The notes under the pieces: model-generated
Seen by the model: only the letters and a program-made list of their open reading frames with translations
Database searches by the model: none
What the model was told of the DNA's origin: nothing
Assembly (NCBI GenBank): GCA_963553325.1
Contig: CAUVOF010000017.1
Location: 1-26,383, forward strand
Source: Cardiobacterium sp963553325
GTDB lineage: Bacteria; Pseudomonadota; Gammaproteobacteria; Cardiobacteriales; Cardiobacteriaceae
Reading direction: 5' to 3'
DNA: 26,383 nt
Made by a program: the position numbers and the translations under genes
In this document: piece by piece, positions 1 through 6,816 of the stretch
How positions within the stretch are numbered: position 1 is the first letter of the stretch
How the letters are laid out: each line of letters begins with the position of its first letter

Positions 1-160
1 TGATTATCTACATATGTTGGGTAAGTTATACCAGTGGTATAGGTTGCTACCGCATAATGATTATCTATGTATGTTGGGTAAGTTGCACCAGTGGTGCAGG
101 TTATTACCGAATATAGATAATCATCATGTGTTGGGTAAGTTATACCTGGGGTATAACTTG
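1..160. repeat. Three 57-bp direct repeats, each with an inverted repeat
   Basis: The 11-mer TTGGGTAAGTT recurs at 17, 74 and 131, an exact 57-bp period. Each copy runs straight into an inverted repeat: TATACCA-G-TGGTATA (27-41), TGCACCA-G-TGGTGCA (84-98) and a longer one at 137-159. In the second copy both arms changed together (TATA to TGCA), so symmetry is kept while the bases differ; this points to a dimeric protein site or a hairpin. TGATTATCTA precedes copies 1 and 2. The array lies just downstream of the last gene of a ParA/ParB replication operon and no ORF of note covers it. Candidate roles are a ParB-binding centromere, operators of a gene beyond the left edge, or origin iterons. 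The array may continue to the left of the window. Confidence 0.85.
137..159. promoter_or_regulatory. Perfect 10-bp-arm inverted repeat in third 57-bp unit
   Basis: The arms are AAGTTATACC (137-146) and GGTATAACTT (150-159) around the spacer TGG. No T-run follows on either strand, so it is unlikely to be an intrinsic terminator for the gene ending at 194. It is more likely an operator or partition site. The third unit has the longest symmetry of the three. Confidence 0.55.
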
Positions 161-193
161 TTATCATACTGATACTATTTGCAGCACAAGAGG

Positions 194-1840
194 TCATGCC
201 TGTTCCTCCAGCTTGCCTGTAATCACCAGATGCCCGGTAAGCAGCAGAGGTTTGATATCTTCCGTGGTTTGCGCTCGGTATGCGTGCAGCCCGTCTTCGG
301 TATTGCCGCCAGGCTGTCCATCGCAACGGCGGATAAGATGACCGTCAATGCAATATGCCGTGCCGCTTTTGCCGAGGAGCAGGGTGCCGTCCGACAAATG
401 GATTTCGTCCAATACTGCCTGTTGCGCTTTGGCTTCTTGTCGCCGTTGTTCCTGCGGGTCAGGTTCTGCTTGTCCGGTCAGCTGCAAAAATTGCTGATAT
501 TGCCCCTTGCGGTAGGCAAGGTCGTTTTGTGAAGCGCGGTAAATCAGTGCATCCACGTACTTCAGCGGCATCGCTATTTCGTCTTCCAACAGCAGCGAGG
601 TCAGGATGATTGCCGCATCTTCGGCGTCCACCTGGTAATCAAACTTCGTTTCGCGGTGGCTGTAGTGCAGCGCTTTCAGGCGGGTGATGATGCTGTGTGC
701 GGGCTTTTTGCCGTACTTGCTTTCAAGCAGCGGGATGAGCTTTGACAGTGGCGGTTCGCTGAGGAAGGCAAAGCGTGGCGAGGGATTTTCATCATCCCTC
801 CCCCCACACCCCCCTCCCTGGATGGAAGGATGATTATTAAAACCGTAGGTTTTAATTCTACTTTGCGCGGGTGTGCGCGCACGCGCATGTGCACGCGGGT
901 GTACACGCGCGCGGTTATATATATCCCCCGTCTTGGACTCCGTTTTTCGGGGCATGTCAGCATTTTTGACATCGGTGTTTTCACCGTTGTTAAGATTTCT
1001 GGACAACGGTTTTTTGTCACTGTCAGAATCTTTAACAACGGGGGATTCGTCGTTGTTAAGATTTTTAGACAACGGACCCCGTGCTTTGTCAGAATTCTTA
1101 ACAGCGGGAGTTCTTCCGTTGTTAAGAATTCTTGACAACGGAGCGTCGCTATCATCAGGATTTTTAACAGCAGAGGGGGAGTCTCCGTTGTTAAGATTTC
1201 TTGACAACGGAGAGGTGGCTTTCTCCGTTTCATCTCCTGTTTCAGCCGGGAGCGATATCAGAGTTCCTGTTCCAGCTATTTGCATGCCCAGGTCTTTTTG
1301 CTGGTCATTCATTTGCTCGTTGAGCAAACGGTAGTGTCGAAGCAAGACCAGTTTGCAACACTGCGCCAGACGTTCAACAACACCTTTGGTGCGTGTGGCT
1401 TCCGTCAGGATAAAATCAATGTAGTTTTCGTCGATGCGGATGACTTCTTCCACCGGCATCGGTTCGTCGTGAATGGAATAACTGTAGCGGGTAGGCAGAT
1501 TGTTCTGACGCACCGTGTGAATGACGGTTAGCCAGCGGGTAGCGCGCAACATCTTTTGGTAGGTCATGATGGTTTGTCGCGACTTGTTGAGCCGCCCGGC
1601 CATTTCTTCCTGATCCGGCAGACGCTTTAACCGTTCGTCGGAAAGCAGGCGCAATGCACACCAGTACATCTTGTCATCCCCGTTCAGATACGGATCAAAG
1701 ATCAGTTGCCCAGGGGTGACGACCATCGGCCTGCCGACAAAAATAACGTGCTCGCCGTCATCACCGCTTTGCTGGAGTTCCTGTTTCAGTTCGAAGGTAC
1801 GTTTACCTGCGTCGGTCTGTGGCAGTCTTTTGATCCTCAT
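194..1840 (-). CDS. STY4528-like ICE/pathogenicity-island replication protein
   Basis: The 548-residue product resembles the STY4528 family of replication proteins found in PFGI-1/SPI-7-class integrative and conjugative elements. The conserved N-terminal part (about 30-185) has the family pattern: VFVGRP-like strand, a 'P-G-QLIFDPYL' segment, a helix-turn-helix-like stretch with 'RLNKSRQTIMTYQKML', 'RATRWL' and 'YSIHDEP'. A repetitive linker follows (about 205-310) with four copies of a 22-23 residue unit built on PLSRNLNNG and a VKNSD-like motif. Then come Arg/Ala-rich and Gly-rich stretches and a second folded region (about 350-548). The ATG overlaps the TGA of the preceding gene (ATGA), so it is translationally coupled and last in the operon. 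The linker DNA has remarkable structure (separate entries). Family assignment is from memory of motifs, not a search; replication function is inferred from family and context. Confidence 0.65.
   Translation of the reverse strand: MRIKRLPQTDAGKRTFELKQELQQSGDDGEHVIFVGRPMVVTPGQLIFDPYLNGDDKMYWCALRLLSDERLKRLPDQEEMAGRLNKSRQTIMTYQKMLRATRWLTVIHTVRQNNLPTRYSYSIHDEPMPVEEVIRIDENYIDFILTEATRTKGVVERLAQCCKLVLLRHYRLLNEQMNDQQKDLGMQIAGTGTLISLPAETGDETEKATSPLSRNLNNGDSPSAVKNPDDSDAPLSRILNNGRTPAVKNSDKARGPLSKNLNNDESPVVKDSDSDKKPLSRNLNNGENTDVKNADMPRKTESKTGDIYNRARVHPRAHARARTPAQSRIKTYGFNNHPSIQGGGCGGRDDENPSPRFAFLSEPPLSKLIPLLESKYGKKPAHSIITRLKALHYSHRETKFDYQVDAEDAAIILTSLLLEDEIAMPLKYVDALIYRASQNDLAYRKGQYQQFLQLTGQAEPDPQEQRRQEAKAQQAVLDEIHLSDGTLLLGKSGTAYCIDGHLIRRCDGQPGGNTEDGLHAYRAQTTEDIKPLLLTGHLVITGKLEEQA
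796..818 (-). other. Mirror-symmetric G-run tract (G4 / H-DNA candidate)
   Basis: On the plus strand the tract reads CCC-T-C6-ACA-C6-T-CCC, a perfect 23-nt mirror repeat. On the coding (minus) strand it is four G-runs (3, 6, 6, 3) with loops of 1, 3 and 1 nt, a strong G-quadruplex pattern, and it is also all purine except the central T. It encodes the Gly-rich GGGCGG stretch between the two domains of the replication protein. Confidence 0.6.
871..924. other. Alternating purine-pyrimidine tract ending in TA repeats
   Basis: Positions 871-897 (27 bp) and 899-913 (15 bp) alternate purine and pyrimidine without a break, mostly as GC and GT/AC steps, which is the classic Z-DNA-prone pattern. TATATATAT follows at 916-924, an easily melted stretch. 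The tract encodes an Arg/Ala/His/Pro-rich part of the replication protein's linker. Its position next to the palindromic array suggests a role in DNA opening, but this is inference. Confidence 0.55.
978..1215. repeat. Palindromic iteron-like array inside the replication gene
   Basis: Four copies of a 26-bp inverted repeat with arms CCGTTGT/ACAACGG occur at 984-1009, 1050-1075 (first arm base changed), 1116-1141 and 1185-1210, with spacings of 66, 66 and 69 bp. The copy at 1116 is nearly a full palindrome, centred on AAGAATTCTT. Between them lie further half-sites in the opposite orientation (about 1026-1042, 1092-1108 and 1158-1173), for example CTTTAACAACGGG. The motif CGTTGTTAAGA thus appears about eleven times, on alternating strands. 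In the coding frame the palindrome gives PLSRNLNNG and the half-sites give V-V-K-N/D. Palindromy on this scale is more than a repeated peptide requires, and suggests binding sites for a Rep-type protein. Confidence 0.7.
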
Positions 1841-2436
1841 GGGACAGTATCTCCATCAGATTTTGTGGTTTTGACCAAAAGCTCGCGGTTATCGTCGTAG
1901 TAATAGAAATAGATTCTGTTGATGTCGATGTTGGATTTTTCCGCGAGGTAGACCAAACAATTCAGGTGTTCCATCCGGTCGCTGACCTTATGGTCGCGAC
2001 CGTATTTGTGATGCAACTGCGCCAGAAACTTGTACTCGTCATCCTCAATTTGGCTGGGACGCCGCCGGATTGCTTCCAAGCCCAGCTCGCTGCGCAGCCG
2101 GTTGAAATCATTGTGTGAGAGCAGGGCATAGTCCTTCATGATTTCACGCGAGGCACCAGCACGGAGGGCACGCTTGATCAGGTCATCACGATTGCGTGAC
2201 TGCACGATTTTCTGAATGCAGAGGTTCAGCGTGCGGTCGCTGAGGTCGAGCTTAAAAAATGGTTGTGACGCCAGGGTGAGCAACTCCCCTGTATTAAGGC
2301 GGGATATTTGGTCAATAGTCTCGGCACTGATTCCCATCTGCTGGAAGATCGGGTTTCCGGCACGCACGCTTTTGACGAGTTCTTGCAGCAGCGTCAGCCC
2401 CAGGTTGGCAAGGATGTCTTTGTCCTGGACATTCAT
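1837..2436 (-). CDS. DUF2857-like ICE protein
   Basis: This 199-residue protein matches the pattern of the DUF2857 family found beside parB and STY4528-type genes in SPI-7/PFGI-1-class elements. Visible features are an N-terminal helical part with 'LGLTLLQELVKSVRAGN' and 'QMGIS', a middle part with 'RALRAGASREIMKDY-ALLSHNDFNRLR', and 'LGLEAIRRRPS'. The 'GAS...LS...(N)..R' arrangement is typical of the family and resembles a helix-turn-helix. The biochemical role is unknown; DNA binding in element maintenance or regulation is inferred. Its ATG overlaps the parB stop (ATGA), and its own TGA overlaps the next ATG, so the operon is fully coupled. No signal peptide or membrane segment is seen. Confidence 0.6.
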   Translation of the reverse strand: MNVQDKDILANLGLTLLQELVKSVRAGNPIFQQMGISAETIDQISRLNTGELLTLASQPFFKLDLSDRTLNLCIQKIVQSRNRDDLIKRALRAGASREIMKDYALLSHNDFNRLRSELGLEAIRRRPSQIEDDEYKFLAQLHHKYGRDHKVSDRMEHLNCLVYLAEKSNIDINRIYFYYYDDNRELLVKTTKSDGDTVP

Positions 2437-4235
2437 GCTCCCTCCGTCTGCGTATCGGTTCCCTGGCGGTGTTCAATGCTGTAGATCAGCGCCAGATGGT
2501 TATGAATCAACTGATCGACCAGGCTCATTGCCATAGGTTCTTTGCTGATGTACCAAAAGGTATCTGTCTGGCACATCAGGCGGTAATCCGCATAGTGCAC
2601 GGCATATTCGCTACAAAGGCGTTCCAGGTTGGCCTGATTGGTACGCTCGGAATCGGTAAATTCGTCCTGGTCGTCCTCGGAGGTCAGGCGGCGCAAATAG
2701 AAGCCGTAGAGCATGATGAAATGCAATGCGGCATAACGTTCCATATGTGATGCCGACTCCAGCCAGAGCTTCAAATACTCGTATTTTTCTTCGTTATTGA
2801 CCGAGAGATAGGCATAAGGCGGGCTGTCCATCATGTCCGGGTCATCCGTGATTAGCAGGTCACGGATGACGCCCTGGTTGTCGTATTGGTCAAGCAACTG
2901 GTTGACAATCTTGTTGCAGCGTTCCCGAATCGCCAGGTTATATTCGGCAAGTGGCAACTTGCGGTCTGGCAATTGCAACGGTGGAAAACGTTGATAAATA
3001 TTTGCCTCTTGGCGCTTTTGCTCCAGGATTTTTTCCAGCTGCTCGCCTGTGATCAGCGTTGGCGCATCTTGGCTATCGTCAGTTTCCGGAGTGTCATGCG
3101 TTACGCTGCGCGCTACAGCGGGAAATGGCTGCGGTTCCCCAGCGGTTTCTCCGTCAGAATCTATGGCGTCAGAGGGATAATCATCCTGTTTGACATTGCC
3201 TTCCGCCGACGGTGCTTTAGGCGTGCGTGGCTTGCGCGGTGGCGGGAAACGTGCCGGTGGCATACCGTCAGAGGTTTCATCAAGCTGTTTGATCAAGTCC
3301 TGAACCGGGACCTCTTCACGAACCCGTTTGACCCCATTGACGATCTCCAGGCTGTCCAGTTCAAAGCGGATGGTGTTGGCATTCCACTGACGGTCGAAAA
3401 CCATCAACTCATCGCCGAGCCGCATGCGGAAATCCTGAAAGAAATCGCTTAGGCTTAACGGTTCAAAATCACTGTCATGCTTGGCGAGAACATCGAAATA
3501 CAGTTTCCGTCCTTGTTCTGCGCTGTATTCGTAACCATATTTGTTGACCAGCCAATCTAGCCAAACTTCAACGTCATCGAGCCATAGGCGTAATTGTTGG
3601 ATTTTAGGTCTACCCAAACCTGCACTAAGAGCCAATGGCAGAATATTTTCGAGGTGTTCGAAGGCAAAAGACAGTTCTGTCATTGATGGCTGGTTAACAC
3701 TGGTCCAGCCTAACCCATGAATATATTTGACTAACTTGCTGTTTGATACAGTTTCAACTTTATTCTCTGCAAGATATAGTTCCTTGATGCGAAATACTGC
3801 TCTAGCCTTGTCAATAAAGACCATTGGCGAACGTTCTTCGTTCTCCGCGATTTGCTTTATCAGTGAATCAATATCGTTGGTATAGGGAACGAAACGCACC
3901 TGTATTTGCCGGAAACGGTTTGCCTGCTCCGTGTCGCCCGCTGTGAGGTATTCCTCATAAAGCTCTTTTACTGCACGCAGACGGCTGTTTCCTCCGTTAA
4001 AAAGTGAATAACGTTCTTTGTCGGATACCTTGGTAATGGTCAGGATCGTTTGTAGGCCGATTTGGCGAATGGACTCCTTGAGATGCTCGTAGTTTTCCCC
4101 TTCCGCCTGACGCGGGTTAACGTGGGAAAAATCGATATCGGTAACAGGCACCCACATAATTTGGGAGACCGAAGCTTGCTCTACCGGCTCGTCACCCGAG
4201 TCATTCTTTCTAAAGTTCAGGTACGTCGTCGTCAT
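2433..4235 (-). CDS. ICE-type ParB family partition protein (PFGI-1 class)
   Basis: The 600-residue protein starts with a ParB/sulfiredoxin-like domain at about 28-120: 'WVPVTDIDFSHVNPR', 'HLKESIRQIGLQTIL' and GGNSRLRA at 81-88, which replaces the usual GERRxRA box. The size and domain order fit the long ParB proteins of PFGI-1-class elements rather than the chromosomal ParB of about 290 residues. A Pro/Asp-rich disordered linker (about 320-390) divides the N-terminal part from a helical C-terminal part. The start codon directly abuts the parA stop (TAAATG), with AGGAGG inside parA as its ribosome site. It presumably binds a centromere, for which the 57-bp repeats at 1-160 are a candidate. 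In better-known relatives a DnaB-like helicase gene often lies between parA and parB; none is present here. Roughly 3540-3870 is visibly AT-richer than the rest of the gene. Confidence 0.75.
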   Translation of the reverse strand: MTTTYLNFRKNDSGDEPVEQASVSQIMWVPVTDIDFSHVNPRQAEGENYEHLKESIRQIGLQTILTITKVSDKERYSLFNGGNSRLRAVKELYEEYLTAGDTEQANRFRQIQVRFVPYTNDIDSLIKQIAENEERSPMVFIDKARAVFRIKELYLAENKVETVSNSKLVKYIHGLGWTSVNQPSMTELSFAFEHLENILPLALSAGLGRPKIQQLRLWLDDVEVWLDWLVNKYGYEYSAEQGRKLYFDVLAKHDSDFEPLSLSDFFQDFRMRLGDELMVFDRQWNANTIRFELDSLEIVNGVKRVREEVPVQDLIKQLDETSDGMPPARFPPPRKPRTPKAPSAEGNVKQDDYPSDAIDSDGETAGEPQPFPAVARSVTHDTPETDDSQDAPTLITGEQLEKILEQKRQEANIYQRFPPLQLPDRKLPLAEYNLAIRERCNKIVNQLLDQYDNQGVIRDLLITDDPDMMDSPPYAYLSVNNEEKYEYLKLWLESASHMERYAALHFIMLYGFYLRRLTSEDDQDEFTDSERTNQANLERLCSEYAVHYADYRLMCQTDTFWYISKEPMAMSLVDQLIHNHLALIYSIEHRQGTDTQTEGA

Positions 4236-5129
4236 TTACGCCTCCTGAGCCATGACCGGGGCGGTAGGTGAAGTGGCTTCAGTTAGTTCGGGAAAGATTT
4301 CTTCGCAAAGCCGCTCAATGACGACGTTCAGGGGCTCGGTATTACGGTCCTTCAGCTCATGCATGAAAGCCTTGTCGCTGTAGTAGTGTTCAAAGAAAGC
4401 CCGGCGCAACGGCACGACTGTTTCCAGCAAGGTCGCAACCTTGAAATCGTCGAGTTCAAAAGCCTCGCGTAGTTCCCGCAGCAGGTCTTCGGAACGGGAT
4501 ATCGTCCGGTCATAAGCGTTGATAATGAACTTGAGCGGGGGGACGTGTTCCTTGCCGATGTAGGTGTAGGTTTTAACCGCGCTTTTGTAAACATCAACAA
4601 CCCGTAACGCTTCCATGGCAAACATTAACCCTGTTCGGGTAACCGTCAGTACCAAATCCGGCTCAGCCAGGAGAACGGCGTTCTGCACTGAGTTGCCATC
4701 GTGGTCGCGACCATCGGCACCCTCAGTATCGAGAAAAATGTAGTCGTATTGCTCGCGCAGTGGTTTTACCAGGGATGCGAGTTTGTAAATGGCACCACTG
4801 TTATCGCGCAGGAATCGGGAAACCCGGAGCTTGTTGGGATCGTCATTGACGATAACGTCTATGTTCAGATCCGAACCGGCATGGGAAGTTTTGCGAATGA
4901 CACTCCCGGTGTTGACGTCGTTGACCAGCCATTTGCCAAAGCCGTCATAAGGGATATTCAGGTCAATGCCCTGATAGTTGAAGAATCTGCTCAGCGATTG
5001 CTGGCTATCGGCATCGATCAGCAAAACACGCTTGCCGCGAGACGCCAAATAGCCAGCGATGTGAATGATGAGCGTCGTTTTGCCGACGCTGCCTTTGGTT
5101 GAGATAACCGAGATGACTTTTCCGCTCAT
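4236..5129 (-). CDS. parA: ParA-type partition ATPase of the mobile element
   Basis: The 297-residue protein is a ParA/Soj-type P-loop ATPase that would act with the following ParB in segregating or stabilising the excised element. The deviant Walker A is KGSVGKT at residues 12-18, with the signature lysine at 12. It is followed by a typical 'RVLLIDADSQQSLSRFF' strand and 'YDYIFLDTEG', where DTEG replaces the usual DxPP-like end of the second motif. I chose the ATG at 5129 because GTTTTAGGAGCACTT precedes it and Walker A then falls at the usual place. A GTG at 5168 would add 13 residues but lacks a good ribosome site. It is the first gene of a four-gene operon. No clear -35/-10 pair was found upstream. 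Confidence 0.85.
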   Translation of the reverse strand: MSGKVISVISTKGSVGKTTLIIHIAGYLASRGKRVLLIDADSQQSLSRFFNYQGIDLNIPYDGFGKWLVNDVNTGSVIRKTSHAGSDLNIDVIVNDDPNKLRVSRFLRDNSGAIYKLASLVKPLREQYDYIFLDTEGADGRDHDGNSVQNAVLLAEPDLVLTVTRTGLMFAMEALRVVDVYKSAVKTYTYIGKEHVPPLKFIINAYDRTISRSEDLLRELREAFELDDFKVATLLETVVPLRRAFFEHYYSDKAFMHELKDRNTEPLNVVIERLCEEIFPELTEATSPTAPVMAQEA

Positions 5130-5248
5130 AAGTGCTCCTAAAACTTGTAAAAACAGTTTGTTGGACACTTGAGGGATGTCTGGAGACTAGTGTGCGATGA
5201 TGCTCTTGGGCGCTGAACCGAACACTATGTATGTAAATCAGGAAAAGG
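5130..5248. other. Probable right boundary of the integrated element
   Basis: This stretch separates the first gene of the element module from the chromosomal metNIQ terminator. In PFGI-1/SPI-7-class elements parA is usually the gene nearest one att site, so the attachment junction is expected here. No tRNA gene or 3' tRNA fragment could be recognised. A small inverted repeat, GTCT-GG-AGAC, lies near 5178-5188. The att sequence itself cannot be called without the other end of the element. Confidence 0.4.
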
Positions 5249-5274
5249 AAAACCGCCCCGAAGGGCGGTTTTTT
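5249..5274. terminator. Bidirectional intrinsic terminator after metQ
   Basis: The arms AAAACCGCCC (5249-5258) and GGGCGGTTTT (5263-5272) close on a CGAA loop, with T-runs on both strands. It lies 13 bp beyond the metQ stop and would end metNIQ transcription, while also insulating it from the element side. Confidence 0.85.
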
Positions 5275-5286
5275 CGTGGGCGGGGT

Positions 5287-6063
5287 TTACCAGCCTTTGA
5301 CGGCGGCGCCTTTGAAGGATTTTTCGGCGGCCTCTTCGACTTCTTTGCTTTGGTAGGATTCGACGAATTTTTTGACTTCGTCTTTGTCCTTATCAGCGGT
5401 GCGCACAACGATGATGTTGACGTAGGGTGAATTGGCGTCTTCCATGAAGAGGGAATCGCGTTTCGGGATGAGTCCCGCGTTCACACCATAGTTGGAGTTG
5501 ATGATGGCGAGGTCAACGTCGGGCAGCACGCTCGGCACTTGTGAGGCTTCGATTTCGCTGATTTTGTAGTTGTGCGGGTTTTCAGCGATGTCCATCACGC
5601 TTGCTTCGAGGTTGGTGTTGTCTTTGAGTTTGAGCAGGCCCTGTTTGTCGAGCAGGATGAGGGCGCGTGCGCCGTTGGTGGGGTCGCCCGGGATGGCGAT
5701 TTTGGCACCGTCTTTGAGTTCTTTGATGTCTTTGATTTTTTTGCTGTAAGCGCCGACGGGATAGACGAAAGTATTGCCGACGGCGACGAGGTCAAGGCCG
5801 CGCTCTTTGGTGATGACGTCGAGGTAGGGTTTGTGCTGGATAGCGTTGGCGTCAATGGAGCCGTCAGAGAGGGCGACGTTCGGCATGACGTAGTCTTCAA
5901 ATTCGATGACTTCTACGTCCATGCCGTGTTTTTCTTTGGCGATTTTGGCGGCGATGTGCACGAGTTCGCCTTCGGGGCCGGTCATCGCGCCGACTTTGAA
6001 GGGGGCAGCCTGGGAGACGGCGGCAAGGCCGGCGATGAGGGCGGCAAGGGTCAGTTTTTTCAT
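5287..6063 (-). CDS. metQ: Methionine ABC transporter substrate-binding protein MetQ
   Basis: The 258-residue periplasmic binding protein of the NlpA/MetQ family captures D/L-methionine for the MetNI importer. Family motifs include 'FKVGAMTGPEGELV', 'EFEDYVMPNVALSDGSIDANAIQHKPYLD', 'KIAIPGDPTNGARALILL' and 'AIINSNYG'. The signal peptide (about 1-19, ending SQA-AP) has no cysteine, so this copy should be a soluble periplasmic protein; the E. coli MetQ is a lipoprotein. The ATG has CCGGAGAAAACCC upstream. It is the third gene of metNIQ, 24 bp after metI, and is followed by a strong terminator. Confidence 0.93.
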   Translation of the reverse strand: MKKLTLAALIAGLAAVSQAAPFKVGAMTGPEGELVHIAAKIAKEKHGMDVEVIEFEDYVMPNVALSDGSIDANAIQHKPYLDVITKERGLDLVAVGNTFVYPVGAYSKKIKDIKELKDGAKIAIPGDPTNGARALILLDKQGLLKLKDNTNLEASVMDIAENPHNYKISEIEASQVPSVLPDVDLAIINSNYGVNAGLIPKRDSLFMEDANSPYVNIIVVRTADKDKDEVKKFVESYQSKEVEEAAEKSFKGAAVKGW

Positions 6064-6087
6064 GGGTTTTCTCCGGTTAGGTTGGGA

Positions 6088-6816
6088 TTAGCGGTGATCG
6101 AAGCGGCGGGCGAGGGCGTCCCCCAGCCACTGGATGTTCTGCACCAGCACGACGATGATGCAGACGGTGTAGAGCATGATGTCCGGGCGGTAGCGCTGGT
6201 AGCCGTAGGCGTAGGCGACTTTACCGAGTCCGCCCGCGCCGAGGGCGCCGGCGATGGCGGAATAGCCGATGAGGGCGATGAGGGTGATGGTGAGGGCGTT
6301 GATGATGCCGGGCAGGGCTTCGGGCAGCAGCACTTTGCGCATGATTTGCGTAGGGCTCGCCCCCATGGCCTGCGCTGCTTCGATGAGGCCGCCGGGGACT
6401 TCGTTCAGCATGTTTTCCACCATGCGGGCGATGAAGGGGACGGCGGAGAGGGTGAGCGGGACGATGGCGGCGGTGTTGCCAATGGACACGCCGACGATGA
6501 AGCGGGTGAAGGGCACGATCCACAGGGCGAGGATGATGTAGGGGATGGAGCGGCCAATGTTGACGATGATGCCAAGCGGGTAATAGACGTAGGGGTTTGC
6601 CAGGAAGCGGCCACGTCGTGTTGCATAGAGGATGAGGCCGAGCAGGGTGCCGAAGATGGCAGCGATGAGGGTTGCGCTCAGTGTCATGTAGAGGGTTTCG
6701 CAGGCGCTGACGAGCATGAGCCAGGCAGTATCGCCGATGAGGGCGTGCAACCAGGTGGTGAAGGTGTCCCACCATCCGCTGATGGCATGCCAGAGTTTGA
6801 GGAGGTTATTCAACAT
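6088..6816 (-). CDS. metI: Methionine ABC transporter permease MetI
   Basis: The 242-residue inner-membrane permease forms the methionine channel with MetN and MetQ. Hydrophobic segments alternate through the protein, and the cytoplasmic EAA loop is clear ('IEAAQAMGASPTQIMRKVLLP'), the docking site for the ATPase. I chose the ATG at 6816 (MLNNLLKLW), which gives the family length and overlaps the end of metN by 11 bases. The frame stays open further upstream, but that part is Ser/Pro-rich shadow of metN. The GAGG at 6801-6805 is downstream of this start and not its ribosome site. Translation is probably coupled to metN. Confidence 0.93.
   Translation of the reverse strand: MLNNLLKLWHAISGWWDTFTTWLHALIGDTAWLMLVSACETLYMTLSATLIAAIFGTLLGLILYATRRGRFLANPYVYYPLGIIVNIGRSIPYIILALWIVPFTRFIVGVSIGNTAAIVPLTLSAVPFIARMVENMLNEVPGGLIEAAQAMGASPTQIMRKVLLPEALPGIINALTITLIALIGYSAIAGALGAGGLGKVAYAYGYQRYRPDIMLYTVCIIVVLVQNIQWLGDALARRFDHR

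Noticed and set aside
1..160. CRISPR array
   Set aside because: The 57-bp period has similar sequence throughout each unit, contains internal palindromes, and lacks unique spacers of regular length.
5130..5248. tRNA gene at the element junction
   Set aside because: No cloverleaf, T-loop GTTCRA or CCA-end pattern could be found on either strand.
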